64,000 bases of DNA. Origin: JAJYKN01 sp035516155 (GTDB lineage Bacteria; Nitrospirota; UBA9217). The translations under genes were made by a program, and so were the position numbers. Position 1 is the stretch's first letter. Each line of letters begins with the position of its first letter. The stretch covers positions 62,001 to 126,000 of the forward strand of contig DATJAP010000008.1 in the NCBI GenBank assembly GCA_035516155.1. The letters are read 5' to 3'. Shown in pieces: positions 17,731 to 27,197 of this stretch. The notes under the pieces are model-generated. The model was given only the letters and a program-made list of their open reading frames with translations, had not been told where the DNA came from and made no database searches.

Positions 17731-20454
17731 ATGTCCCGTGTGTCTGTCGTCCGGTATTGGTTTCCCGTCTCCTCTTTTGCTATGTCCGACTTGACTCCCT
17801 TAATGAAGCAATACCGCGAGATTAAGCACCGGCACCTGGACGCGATCCTGCTGTTCCGCATGGGCGATTTTTACGAGATGTTCGACCAGGACGCCGTGAC
17901 GGCATCGAAGGTCCTTGAGATCACACTCACGGCGCGGAACAAATCCAAGGGCATCGAGACACCGCTCTGCGGGTTTCCCTATCACGCGGCGGAAGGCTAT
18001 ATCGCCAAGCTGATCCGGCGCGGTTTCAAAGTCGCGGTCTGCGAGCAGGTGGAGGATCCCAAACTCGCGAAAGGCATCGTGAAGAGAGAAGTCATTCGGG
18101 TCGTGACGCCGGGAACGGTGCTGGACTCGAACCTTCTCGACGCGAAGGACAACAATTATCTCGCCTCTCTCTATCCGGCAAAGAACGGATACGGGCTTTC
18201 GTTCCTCGATATTTCAACGGGTGAGTTCTTCCTTGCCGAGATCCACGGCGCCGGCAATCTCGCGGAGTTAGACAACCTGTGTGCGCGCTTTACCCCGCGG
18301 GAAATCGTGTATCCAAGGGGCTATCAGACCGAGCGGGGCTTGTCGGCATTATTGCGTCAATATACCCAGGCCGTCAATGGCTGTGACGACTGGACCTTTG
18401 ATTATGAAACTGCTTACCGCACGCTGCTCGACCATTTTCAGACCGTATCGCTCGAAGGGTTCGGCATCAGTGACATGAAACTGGGCATCTCGGCTGCCGG
18501 GGCGGCGCTCCGATACATGGAAGAAACGCAGAAAACCGGCCTCGCGAACCTTAGGCAGATCAAGCCGTTCCGCCCGCGAGAATACATGGTCCTGGACGGG
18601 TCATGCCAGCGGAATCTCGAACTGATCAGGAACATTTATGACGGCTCGTCGAGAGGGACGCTCCTTGCAGTCCTTGATTTCACGGTCACCTCCATGGGCG
18701 GCAGAAAACTGCGGGAATGGATGCTGAACCCCCTGATGGATGCAGGCGAAATCGAACGGCGCCTCGACGTGATCAGCGAACTGAAGGACGGACACCAGGC
18801 CCGAACCAATCTCAGGACAGCCCTGGGAGAAGTTTATGATCTCGAACGGCTTATCAGCAGGGTGTCGCTCGGCGTCGCGAACGCACGGGACCTTCTTGCC
18901 TTAAAACGATCCTTTGACGCACTGCCGAATATACGGACCATGATCGCCGACTGGGGATCGAAACTGATATACGATCTGGCAAGCGGCTGGGACGATCTGC
19001 ATGACGCATCCCAGCTCATCGGCAAGGCCATCGCGGATGACCCGCCCTATACCCTGCGCGAAGGCAGATTGATTAAAAAAGGGTATGACGCCGGGCTTGA
19101 TGAGCTGCGGTCCATCAGCTCCGAGGGCAAGGGATGGATCGCGGGCATCGAAAAGCGGGAGCGGGAACGAACAGGCATCAACTCGCTGAAAGTGAGCTAC
19201 AACAAAGTCTTCGGATATTATATCGAAGTGACGAAGACGAATCTTATGAACATTCCGCCGGATTTCATCCGGAAGCAGACGCTGACCAATGCGGAGCGGT
19301 TCATCACTCCCGAGCTGAAGCAATACGAGGACAAGGTGCTGGGAGCGGAGGAAAAAATCCTCGACATGGAGTTCCGGCTCTTCCAGCAGGTGAGGGAGCA
19401 ATTGGCGGCCTGGACCGTGCGCATACAGGACATGGCCCGCCGGCTTGCAATTCTCGACTGCCTCGCGTCGCTGTCCGAGGCGGCGGCAAAGAACAACTAT
19501 ACGAGGCCCGCGATCATCGACGGTGATGGATTGAGGATTGTTGAGGGAAGACATCCGGTCCTTGAACAGCTGACCGCTGATGAGCGGTTTATCCCGAACG
19601 ACACGGTTCTTGACTGTGAGGAAAACCAGCTGATCATTCTCACCGGCCCGAACATGGCGGGCAAATCCACCTACATGCGCCAGGTTGCCGTCATTGCGGT
19701 CATGGCGCAGATGGGAAGCTTTGTCCCGGCGCGGGAAGCCCAGATCGGACTGATCGACCGCATTTTCACCCGCGTAGGCGCCTCGGACTTCATCACCCGC
19801 GGCCAGAGCACCTTCATGGTGGAGATGAACGAGACCGCCAACATCCTGAACAACGCGACAGACCGGAGCCTTATCATCCTTGACGAGATCGGAAGGGGCA
19901 CCAGCACGTTCGACGGAATCAGCATTGCCTGGGCCGTGGCGGAATACATCCACAAATCACTCAGATCGCGGACCCTGTTCGCCACCCATTACCACGAGCT
20001 GACCGAGCTCGCCCTCACCATGGACCGCGTCAAGAATTACACCGTGGCCATCAAGGAATGGAATGACCAGATCATCTTCCTTCGGCGTGTTGTGGAAGGC
20101 GGCGCGGACAAGTCCTACGGCATTCAGGTGGCCCGGCTCGCGGGACTTCCGCGGGCAGTGATCCTGCGTGCCAAAGAAGTGCTCGCGAATCTGGAAAAAG
20201 CCGAATTCAACGAATTGGGCGAGCCCGTGGCTTCTCCCAAACTTGATGTTGAAAGCAAAGAGGGGAGGCAGGACGGAAAGGAGACTAAAGCGGGTCAGAG
20301 CGATGATGCCGTCGCGACTGAACCGCAGCTCGGCCTTTTCGCGAGCGAGGCAGGCCTCCTGTTCAAGGAACTGCAGGACCTGGACCTGGATAGCATGACC
20401 CCCCTGGACGCCATGAACAAACTGCATGAACTCAAGAAAAAAGCAGGCGGTTGA
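17731..20454 (+). CDS. mutS: DNA mismatch repair protein MutS
   Basis: Recognises mismatches and small loops. Domains in order: the mismatch-binding N-terminal domain with LLFRMGDFYEMF (Phe and Glu wedge residues), connector, lever and clamp domains, and the C-terminal ATPase with Walker A GPNMAGKSTYMRQVA, DEIGRGTSTFDG, and FATHYHEL. Length is 907 residues from the ATG at 17731, which has AAGGA 7 nt upstream. An in-frame ATG at 17782 (MSDLTPLMKQY) matches the usual N-terminus but lacks a ribosome site, so the first 17 residues are uncertain. A charged, low-complexity linker occurs at about residues 830-865. Confidence 0.95.
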   Translation: MSRVSVVRYWFPVSSFAMSDLTPLMKQYREIKHRHLDAILLFRMGDFYEMFDQDAVTASKVLEITLTARNKSKGIETPLCGFPYHAAEGYIAKLIRRGFKVAVCEQVEDPKLAKGIVKREVIRVVTPGTVLDSNLLDAKDNNYLASLYPAKNGYGLSFLDISTGEFFLAEIHGAGNLAELDNLCARFTPREIVYPRGYQTERGLSALLRQYTQAVNGCDDWTFDYETAYRTLLDHFQTVSLEGFGISDMKLGISAAGAALRYMEETQKTGLANLRQIKPFRPREYMVLDGSCQRNLELIRNIYDGSSRGTLLAVLDFTVTSMGGRKLREWMLNPLMDAGEIERRLDVISELKDGHQARTNLRTALGEVYDLERLISRVSLGVANARDLLALKRSFDALPNIRTMIADWGSKLIYDLASGWDDLHDASQLIGKAIADDPPYTLREGRLIKKGYDAGLDELRSISSEGKGWIAGIEKRERERTGINSLKVSYNKVFGYYIEVTKTNLMNIPPDFIRKQTLTNAERFITPELKQYEDKVLGAEEKILDMEFRLFQQVREQLAAWTVRIQDMARRLAILDCLASLSEAAAKNNYTRPAIIDGDGLRIVEGRHPVLEQLTADERFIPNDTVLDCEENQLIILTGPNMAGKSTYMRQVAVIAVMAQMGSFVPAREAQIGLIDRIFTRVGASDFITRGQSTFMVEMNETANILNNATDRSLIILDEIGRGTSTFDGISIAWAVAEYIHKSLRSRTLFATHYHELTELALTMDRVKNYTVAIKEWNDQIIFLRRVVEGGADKSYGIQVARLAGLPRAVILRAKEVLANLEKAEFNELGEPVASPKLDVESKEGRQDGKETKAGQSDDAVATEPQLGLFASEAGLLFKELQDLDLDSMTPLDAMNKLHELKKKAGG

Positions 20455-20459
20455 TCGGG

Positions 20460-21695
20460 ATGCCCGTACAGAAAGAAAGAAAAATTTACAGAAGGTTCCT
20501 CCTCTCCAGCAGCATTGTCATCGCGCTGGTGCTGACGGCGATCTTTCTTGACATGGCCATACGGACCAGGCAGCTCATCAGGAAGGAAAATATTGCCAGG
20601 GCGCAGGTCCTTTTCAAAGCCATCCTGCTGACCAGACAATGGAATGCCGATTACGGCGGTGTCTATGTGGAAAAGAAGCCGGGGGTGGAGTCCAATCCCT
20701 ATCTTGAAAATCCCGATATTACGGCTGTGGACGGACGTGTTTACACGTTAAAAAATCCGGCGCTTATGACCCGAGAAATTTCGCAGTACGCAGAGAAAGA
20801 CGGATTATTTAAATTTCACATCACCAGTCTGAAACCGATAAACCCCCAGAATATGCCGGATGCTTTTGAAAAAGAGGCGTTGCTGAATTTTGATAAGGGC
20901 AATTTGCACGAGGTCTCTCGGACGGAACGGATAAACAACATGACCTTCTTTCGGTATATGGCTCCGCTTTTTGTCGAAAAGAGCTGTTTGAACTGCCATC
21001 GAAAGCAAAACTATGCTGTCGGAGACGTCCGGGGAGGCATCAGCATTACCTTCAATGTTGACGACATTGAGCGCAATCTCCGGTTCAACACGGCTGCCAT
21101 TATCACCTTCGGGGTCATTACGACGACCCTGCTTTTGGGACTGATATATTATTTCATGTCAAGCCTGATCAAAAAACTCGCCGATGCACGAATACAGATC
21201 GAAAAAATAGCGATCACCGACGAATTGACGGGGCTGTTCAATCGCCGCCACATTCTTGAGCGTTTTTTAGAGGAGTTTGAACAGGCGAAAAGGTTGGAAA
21301 AAACATTCAGTTGCATTATCGGCGATATCGATCACTTTAAATCCGTGAACGATCAGTACGGCCATCTGGCCGGGGATGATGTCCTGAAGGAGGTCTCGCA
21401 CCGGCTTAAGAGCATCATCCGCGCCTATGACATCGTGGGCAGGTACGGTGGAGAAGAGTTTCTCATCATTCTGCCCGGTACGGACATCGAACAGGCATGG
21501 CACTTCGCCGAGAGGATCCGCATGGCGGTGAAAGAACCACGGGTGGTCACCGCGCCGGTGACGATCAGCCTGGGAGTTACGTGCTTTGAGGAAGCGGACC
21601 AAACCATCGACGACATGATCAAACGGGCCGATGATGCCTTGTACAGGGCCAAAAATGCGGGACGGGACCGTGTGGAACGGACGCCTGGGCCGTGA
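20460..21695 (+). CDS. diguanylate cyclase with periplasmic c-heme (DUF3365/Tll0287-like) sensor domain
   Basis: About 411 residues. An N-terminal membrane helix is followed by a periplasmic domain ending in CLNCH, a c-type heme motif typical of Tll0287-like (DUF3365) sensors, then a second membrane helix (~residues 220-240) and a C-terminal GGDEF domain. The active-site motif is GGEEF and RAYD lies five residues before it, matching the RxxD inhibitory I-site. It is expected to make cyclic di-GMP in response to a redox or gas signal; that response is inferred. The ATG at 20460 starts 5 nt after the mutS stop. Confidence 0.88.
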   Translation: MPVQKERKIYRRFLLSSSIVIALVLTAIFLDMAIRTRQLIRKENIARAQVLFKAILLTRQWNADYGGVYVEKKPGVESNPYLENPDITAVDGRVYTLKNPALMTREISQYAEKDGLFKFHITSLKPINPQNMPDAFEKEALLNFDKGNLHEVSRTERINNMTFFRYMAPLFVEKSCLNCHRKQNYAVGDVRGGISITFNVDDIERNLRFNTAAIITFGVITTTLLLGLIYYFMSSLIKKLADARIQIEKIAITDELTGLFNRRHILERFLEEFEQAKRLEKTFSCIIGDIDHFKSVNDQYGHLAGDDVLKEVSHRLKSIIRAYDIVGRYGGEEFLIILPGTDIEQAWHFAERIRMAVKEPRVVTAPVTISLGVTCFEEADQTIDDMIKRADDALYRAKNAGRDRVERTPGP

Positions 21696-21736
21696 CGCCG
21701 GAGTTCATTAGGATAACAGCCGGGGTCAGATTCTGA

Positions 21737-21766
21737 TTGACACCTCGCCCCCATTTCTGGTAGTAT
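21737..21766 (+). promoter_or_regulatory. sigma70 promoter of rplI
   Basis: TTGACA (21737-21742), 18-nt spacer, TAGTAT (21761-21766) with an extended TGG. It is 40 nt before the rplI ATG. The -35 box is embedded in a GGGGTCAGATTCTGATTGAC word that resembles REP-type repeats seen in related genomes. Confidence 0.5.
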
Positions 21767-21805
21767 CGTGCCATTATCACGTATTTGAAAGGAGCAGTTC
21801 CAGAA

Positions 21806-22252
21806 ATGCAGGTAATTTTACGGGAAGACATTGATAAATTAGGCAAGATCGGCGATCTCGTGAAGGTGGCCGATGGGTATGCGAGAAACTATCTGGTGCC
21901 GAACAAAAAGGCAATTGAAGCCACACCAAAAAACCTCCATGCCATGGATCATGCGAAGAAAATGGTTTCCGACCGTCTTCGCAAATTGAAAAAGGAAGCA
22001 GCAGCGGACGCCGACATGATCAAGGCTCTGTCGATTACGATCAAAGCCAAAAGCGGCGAAGAGGGCAAGCTCTTCGGTTCCGTCACGTCCATGGACATTG
22101 CCGAAGCCATAAAGGCGCAGGGCGTTTCCATCGATAAGAGAAAAATTATTCTTGATGAGCCGATCAAACGGCTGGGGGATTATACCATCTCCGTGAAATT
22201 GCATGCCGACGTCACCGCGGATTTCAAACTGTCGGTCATCGCAGAGGAGTAA
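21806..22252 (+). CDS. rplI: 50S ribosomal protein L9
   Basis: Binds 23S rRNA domain V. The 148-residue protein has the conserved N-terminal MQVILREDIDKLGKIGDLV-type segment and GYARNYLVPNKKA, a long central helix, and the C-terminal domain with LFGSVTSMDIAEAI. The ATG at 21806 fits the family; AAAGGAG lies upstream. It precedes dnaB, a common neighbour, but rpsF and rpsR are not next to it here. Confidence 0.96.
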   Translation: MQVILREDIDKLGKIGDLVKVADGYARNYLVPNKKAIEATPKNLHAMDHAKKMVSDRLRKLKKEAAADADMIKALSITIKAKSGEEGKLFGSVTSMDIAEAIKAQGVSIDKRKIILDEPIKRLGDYTISVKLHADVTADFKLSVIAEE

Positions 22253-22305
22253 CGCTCCAGCATATTCGCCGATGGAGAATCGTGATCCTTGAAGTGTTCT
22301 ATCGT

Positions 22306-22329
22306 AAGGCTGGTGCTTGCACCAGCCTT
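22306..22329 (+). terminator. perfect hairpin between rplI and dnaB
   Basis: AAGGCTGGTG (22306-22315) pairs perfectly with CACCAGCCTT (22320-22329) around a CTTG tetraloop. The run after it (CGCTGTTTACT) is poor in T, so it may be a weak terminator or an RNA processing/stability element rather than a strong stop. Confidence 0.5.
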
Positions 22330-22485
22330 CGCTGTTTACTCCGTCAAGGGAGTCATGGTTAGTTTACCCGCGGCAGGCGGCTTGAGAAAGGGCCGGTGAC
22401 AGGAACGGTCATCGTCCTTTCCCGGAGGATTGAACCGCACCCCTTCCCGCGAGGCCACTCCCTGTAACATATTTGAGGTTGAATC

Positions 22486-23874
22486 ATGTCCGTCCAGACT
22501 GACGTCCCTCTCCAAAAACTTCCTCCCCAGAACATTGAAGCCGAGCAGATGGTGCTCGGCGCCGTCCTGATTGAAAATGATTCACTCAACAACGTGATGT
22601 CGCTCTTATCGCCCGAGGATTTCTACAAGGACATCCACCGGAGGATATTTGCCGTCATGATCGAGATGTTCGAACGCCGGGAGGCGATCGATCTGGTTAC
22701 CTTGACGGACGGCCTTCGCGGGAAGGTGGCGCTCGATACCGTGGGGGGAGCATCCTACCTGGCGAATCTCGTGAGCCTCGTGCCCACGGCGGCCAACATC
22801 AAGTACCATGCGAAGATCATACGCGAGAAATCGGTCCTGAGAAGGCTTATTCACGCGTCTACCGATATCATCACGCAATGCTACGACGATTCACGCACGG
22901 TCGAGAGCATTGACGAACTGTTGAACACGGCGGAGCGCTCCATTTTCGACATAGCGCAAAAGAAAATCGGCGAGGCATTCTCACCCCTGAAAAATATCGT
23001 CGGTCACAGCTTTAAGATGGTCGAAGATCTTTATGAGCGCAAAGAGATGATCACGGGCATTCCGACCGGTTTCGTCGACCTCGATCATCTGACGTCGGGC
23101 CTCCAGCCGAGCGACCTTATCATTGTCGCGGGTCGTCCGTCCATGGGCAAGACCGCTTTCTGCCTTAACGTCGCGGCTTATGCGGCTGTTGAAAAACAGA
23201 AGATCGTCGCTTTTTTCAGCCTCGAAATGTCCAAGGAGGCACTGGGGCTCCGTTTGCTGGGGTCCGAGGCTCGGGTGGATGCTCATCGGCTGAGGACCGG
23301 TCATTTATCGGAACGGGACTGGACCCCGCTTGCGAACGCCGCGGGAAGACTCTCCGAAGCGCCGATTTACATCGACGACACGGCTGCGCTTTCGGTGCTC
23401 GAAATGCAGGCGAAAGCGAGGAGACTCAAAGCGGAGCACGGTCTTGACCTTGTCATTGTGGACTATCTCCAACTCATGCGCGGCCGCCAGAGTGAGGCGA
23501 GCAGGGAGCAGGAGATATCCAATATATCGCGGTCGCTCAAAATGCTCGCGAAGGACCTGAAGGTGCCTGTCATAGCCCTCTCCCAGCTGAACCGCGCCGT
23601 GGAAACGCGGCCAGGAAAGGAAAAACGGCCGATGCTCGCCGATCTTCGCGAGTCCGGCGCCATTGAACAGGATGCCGACGTGATCCTGTTCATCTACCGG
23701 GACGAGGTCTATAACAAATGCGAGTGCCCCCACGAGGGAGACTGCCTGTGCGGGAGGAGGGGCGTCGCCGAAGTCATCGTCGGCAAACAGCGAAACGGCC
23801 CCATCGGGAAGGTTGATTTGACCTATATCAACCGGTTTACCCGTTTTGAAAACGCGGAGAAAAGAGGCTTTTAG
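22486..23874 (+). CDS. dnaB: replicative DNA helicase DnaB
   Basis: Hexameric fork helicase. The 462-residue protein has the N-terminal DnaB domain (PPQNIEAEQMVLGAVL), and the RecA-like C-terminal domain with Walker A AGRPSMGKTAF, the VIVDYLQLM Walker B, and the KQRNGPIG motif. Between RDEVYN and the KQRNGP strand the usual short acidic loop is replaced by a cysteine cluster, C-x-C-x5-C-x-C (codons 23719-23751), that could bind a metal. A weak hairpin (CACCTC/GAGGTG, 23913-23927) follows the gene. Confidence 0.96.
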   Translation: MSVQTDVPLQKLPPQNIEAEQMVLGAVLIENDSLNNVMSLLSPEDFYKDIHRRIFAVMIEMFERREAIDLVTLTDGLRGKVALDTVGGASYLANLVSLVPTAANIKYHAKIIREKSVLRRLIHASTDIITQCYDDSRTVESIDELLNTAERSIFDIAQKKIGEAFSPLKNIVGHSFKMVEDLYERKEMITGIPTGFVDLDHLTSGLQPSDLIIVAGRPSMGKTAFCLNVAAYAAVEKQKIVAFFSLEMSKEALGLRLLGSEARVDAHRLRTGHLSERDWTPLANAAGRLSEAPIYIDDTAALSVLEMQAKARRLKAEHGLDLVIVDYLQLMRGRQSEASREQEISNISRSLKMLAKDLKVPVIALSQLNRAVETRPGKEKRPMLADLRESGAIEQDADVILFIYRDEVYNKCECPHEGDCLCGRRGVAEVIVGKQRNGPIGKVDLTYINRFTRFENAEKRGF

Positions 23875-24031
23875 GTTTGAAGGCCTGGTCGCGGCATCTG
23901 ACGGTACGTCCTCACCTCCTTGAGGTGCTCCAGTCATTTTCGCATATACGTACGTTCGAAGGGAACGACACCGAACATCCTGGAACCGAATAAAAACTCG
24001 CGGAGTAACCGCTCATGCAATGGAGAAGTCC

Positions 24032-24865
24032 ATGGTCCGTCATGCGGCTGTAGCAGGATATTTCTATAGAGGTTCACCCGAAGAACTCAGAAAGCAGGTT
24101 TCGGAATTTGTCACTCCCGCCGTCATGCGGAAAAAGGCAATCGGCGTTGTCGTTCCTCATGCTGGCCTGATCTATTCCGGATCTGTGGCCGGCGCCGTAT
24201 ACTCAAGCATCGAACTCCCCGACACCATTGTTCTCATCGGTCCGAATCACACCGGCCTCGGTGCGCCTGTTTCTCTGATGGCAAAGGGAGCATGGGAGAC
24301 GCCGCTCGGCGTCGTATCCATCGATGAAACGCTGGCAGCAGCGATTCTCTCGAAATCGACTCGTATTCAGGAAAACGAACTCGCTCATCTCCGTGAACAT
24401 TCTCTGGAGGTACAGCTTCCTTTTATCCAGTACTTGAAAAGCGATTTCAAGATTGTACCGATCCAGATGCTCGATACCCGACTGGAAATATGTCAGGAAC
24501 TGGGAAAGGCAGTAGCGTCGGCGATCATGAACAGCAGGGGAGGGGTAAAGGGCAGGGAGGAGAACTCCAAGGCAGTGCTGATCGTGGCGAGTTCGGACAT
24601 GACCCACTACGAAAAGGCGTCGGCTGCAAAAGAGAAGGACATGAAGGCCATTCAGCAGATTCTGAACCTGAACCCTCAAGGGCTCTACCGTACTGTGCAG
24701 GAGTTCGGCATCACAATGTGCGGATACGGTCCTGCCGTGGCAATGCTGACGGCTGCTCACTTACTCGGCGCAACGAAGGCCGAAATGGTGAAATACGCGA
24801 ACTCCGGAGAAACAAGCGGTGACTTTGATCAGGTCGTAGGTTATGCGGGCATAATTGTTATGTAA
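24032..24865 (+). CDS. amrB: AmmeMemoRadiSam system protein B (MEMO1 family)
   Basis: A 277-residue MEMO-like protein related to class III extradiol dioxygenases. It begins MVRHAAVAGYFYRGSPEEL and has VVPHAGLIYSG, GPNHTGLG, EHSLEVQLPFIQY, VASSDMTHYE and the C-terminal CGYGPAVAML motifs with the conserved His residues. In other genomes it accompanies an AMMECR1 protein and a radical SAM protein; neither is adjacent here. The ATG at 24032 is chosen for its GGAGA site; an in-frame ATG at 24020 is possible. Biochemical role of the system is not established. Confidence 0.9.
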   Translation: MVRHAAVAGYFYRGSPEELRKQVSEFVTPAVMRKKAIGVVVPHAGLIYSGSVAGAVYSSIELPDTIVLIGPNHTGLGAPVSLMAKGAWETPLGVVSIDETLAAAILSKSTRIQENELAHLREHSLEVQLPFIQYLKSDFKIVPIQMLDTRLEICQELGKAVASAIMNSRGGVKGREENSKAVLIVASSDMTHYEKASAAKEKDMKAIQQILNLNPQGLYRTVQEFGITMCGYGPAVAMLTAAHLLGATKAEMVKYANSGETSGDFDQVVGYAGIIVM

Positions 24866-24875
24866 TGCATTACAT
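24860..24875. repeat. 16-bp perfect palindrome at the end of the MEMO gene
   Basis: ATGTAATGCATTACAT overlaps the TAA stop of the MEMO-like gene. It could be a protein-binding site; it lacks features of a terminator. Confidence 0.4.
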
Positions 24876-25034
24876 ACCTGAGAACTGCAGAGAACAAATC
24901 CTTCCCCTGTTAACTTGTAACCTATTAAAAAAACAAAGAATCGACATGGTATGACTGTTGCATAAAAGGTTGCTGTAAGCATCTTGAAATTGAAACGCCT
25001 TGCGTGAAAGGTCATTGCATGATGGAAGCTTCAT

Positions 25035-25062
25035 TTGTATGCTCGGAATGCTTGGCTATAAT
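25035..25062 (+). promoter_or_regulatory. sigma70 promoter of the pilus operon
   Basis: TTGTAT (25035-25040), 16-nt spacer, TATAAT (25057-25062). The predicted start is near 25069, about 85 nt before pilV. This 290-nt gap between the MEMO gene and pilV contains no other feature I can support. Confidence 0.55.
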
Positions 25063-25154
25063 TTGTCAACGCGGCCTGATGTCCTACTCTTTGAGAGCGA
25101 TGCCCGGTCGGCGGATCACATGTCTGGGATAATGCCTGAGGGGGTGTTCGTCAT

Positions 25155-25658
25155 ATGGTGACAGCGACCATTTGCAACAAGAAAAATCAGACAGGCTTTA
25201 CACTTGTTGAAGCCCTCGTGGCAATAACGATCCTTGCCTTCGGACTGATGGCTGCAGCCGCTATGCAGGGTGTTGCCATAGACAAGAATTCCATAGCCAA
25301 CAATAACTCTGTGGCAAGCATGCTGACCATGCAGGTTGCTGAGGATATTCTGTCATATAGCATAACGGATCCCACGAATCCATATAATGGCCCAGTGACG
25401 AATGCAACGTACACATTTTACGATGAGAATACGAATACATATACTACCAGCTTGACCATCCCTGGTTCAGGTACCTACCAGGCAGTTTACACGATCGACA
25501 CAAATCAAGCCGGCCTGGGAGCCGGCGCAATACCTCTTACAGGAACATCAACTGTTCAGGTCACGGTGAATCGTATTACAAATATTGGCACTAGCGGTCA
25601 AAATCTTAATGGTAGTTATCCGGTTTCAACGTACACGACCTTCAAGAGAGTTCAATAA
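25155..25658 (+). CDS. pilV: type IV pilus minor pilin PilV-like
   Basis: A 167-residue prepilin: short basic leader, then the PilD cleavage site G|FTLVEALVAITILAFG with Glu at +5 and a hydrophobic helix to about residue 36. The MQGVAID and later segment fit the PilV family of minor pilins that prime pilus assembly. The ATG at 25155 is close to GAGGGGG. It leads the operon pilV-pilW-pilX-unknown-pilY1-lipoprotein-fimT. Confidence 0.88.
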   Translation: MVTATICNKKNQTGFTLVEALVAITILAFGLMAAAAMQGVAIDKNSIANNNSVASMLTMQVAEDILSYSITDPTNPYNGPVTNATYTFYDENTNTYTTSLTIPGSGTYQAVYTIDTNQAGLGAGAIPLTGTSTVQVTVNRITNIGTSGQNLNGSYPVSTYTTFKRVQ

Positions 25659-26591
25659 ATGAAAACCTTATGCATGAAGGATAGGGGCTTCACATTCATA
25701 GAACTGATGGTCGTTCTGTTTATGTTGAGCTTCGTGATGATGGCCGTTTATTCTCTCTATCTCACGCATCAGCGTTCGGCCTATACCCAGGAGGAAGTCG
25801 TCGAGGTCCAGCAAAACCTGAGGATAGGCATGGAGAGCATGACCAGGGATATCAGGATGGCCGGTTTTCTTTCGAGCTTGCCAGCCGTAAATGCGTATGC
25901 GGTCAGCCAAGGGCCCGCGTTGTCTTCGGTCTATCCCTACCAGCAAGTGGCCGGTACCTCAGATTCTATAACCTTAACGACGGCAACGGCAACGGGGAAA
26001 ATTGCCAGGATAGCACAGCAGCCGGCGATCGGATCATCTGTTTACATTATTGATGACCCGTCGTCTGTAAAAGCTTTTGCGAGCACAGACACGGTTTCGA
26101 TTATAAGACCAGGAAACAGAATCTTCCCGGATAGTAACACGAATGTTCCTCTTTTTAACAATTATACGCTTAGCGCATTGAACAGTACAGTTCCGTCGAT
26201 TACGTTATCAACCGCTCCGGCGGGTATATACATTGCGGGTGATCTTATCATCGACACCGAAGGTTTTTACCCAAACACGATTCAATATTGCCTCGGCCCG
26301 GCAGCGGGGTGCGGCAGTACCGTAACGACTTGTCCTACGGGACAACTTTGCCTGATGAGAATTGTCAACGGCGTCGCAAATCCGATCGCCCAGAACATGG
26401 CAAATCTCAAATTGTCCTACCTCATGGACGGCGGGGCCCCCGAAACCACGACCCCGGCCCCAAATTATACCTCGATACGCGCAGTAAAGGTAACGCTCTT
26501 CGGTCAAACAATGACCACGAATGCTCTTTCGGGCACCAACACGGCACACCAGCGCAGACTTGACGCGGTCATAGACATACGAGACCGATAG
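25659..26591 (+). CDS. pilW: type IV pilus minor pilin PilW-like
   Basis: A 310-residue prepilin with the cleavage site G|FTFIELMVVLFMLSF (Glu +5), followed by the PilW feature QNLRIGMESMTRDIRMAGF. The C-terminal domain has a cysteine cluster (YCLGPAAGCGSTVTTCPTGQ) likely to form disulphides, and RRLDAVIDIRDR at the end. It starts immediately after the pilV stop and is one of the three minor pilins that connect the pilus tip to PilY1. Confidence 0.9.
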   Translation: MKTLCMKDRGFTFIELMVVLFMLSFVMMAVYSLYLTHQRSAYTQEEVVEVQQNLRIGMESMTRDIRMAGFLSSLPAVNAYAVSQGPALSSVYPYQQVAGTSDSITLTTATATGKIARIAQQPAIGSSVYIIDDPSSVKAFASTDTVSIIRPGNRIFPDSNTNVPLFNNYTLSALNSTVPSITLSTAPAGIYIAGDLIIDTEGFYPNTIQYCLGPAAGCGSTVTTCPTGQLCLMRIVNGVANPIAQNMANLKLSYLMDGGAPETTTPAPNYTSIRAVKVTLFGQTMTTNALSGTNTAHQRRLDAVIDIRDR

Positions 26592-26600
26592 GAGAATGAA

Positions 26601-27158
26601 ATGGGAAGAACAGGAAAAGAGCAGAAGATCAGGCGTATATCCCGCTATTGGAAACTCGCTCCTTTTGTTCGTACGGGGAACGAACGCGGTATTGCCCTTC
26701 TTCTTGCCTTGGTGATGCTGGTCATCCTGGGTATCCTCGGGACATGGGCCCTTGACACGACTTCAACGGAACTCAAAATCGTCGGAAATTTCAGAACAGA
26801 ACAGTATGCATTCTTCGCCGCAGACGCCGGAATCGGATATGTTACAAACGCGAATGTTCTTACGGCAGTTTACAATTATAATAATGGACAGCCAGGATGG
26901 GGAACGAACATTCATGGAGCTTATCCTAATGGCATTCAAGTCGATGTTTCAACAAATAGTACTTTTACAGCAGGTGTGCCCTCCTTGCTGTCGGGTCCTC
27001 TGCCTCCAAATGGATCTCGAGCCTCTATTTATGATGCAGACGTAGGCGGGTCCGGGTGGCACGGCATTTATACGGCCGTGACTTCAACCGGATCTGCAGT
27101 AAATAATGCAACGGTGGTTGCCGAAGCCGTTGTGGCGCAGGCAGTACCGAATCATTAA
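26601..27158 (+). CDS. pilX: type IV pilus assembly protein PilX-like
   Basis: A 185-residue pilin-like protein. A basic N-terminal stretch of ~30 residues leads into NERGIALLLALVMLVILG, the class in which the residue after the prepilin glycine is not Phe and the Glu+5 is missing, as in PilX/GspK proteins. It then has the STELKIVGNFRTEQYAFFAADAG signature of PilX. It starts 9 nt after pilW with a GGAGAATG ribosome site. Confidence 0.85.
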   Translation: MGRTGKEQKIRRISRYWKLAPFVRTGNERGIALLLALVMLVILGILGTWALDTTSTELKIVGNFRTEQYAFFAADAGIGYVTNANVLTAVYNYNNGQPGWGTNIHGAYPNGIQVDVSTNSTFTAGVPSLLSGPLPPNGSRASIYDADVGGSGWHGIYTAVTSTGSAVNNATVVAEAVVAQAVPNH

Positions 27159-27197
27159 TTCCGCTTAGTGGGCAGGGGTTTTGGAGGAGAAATTTTC

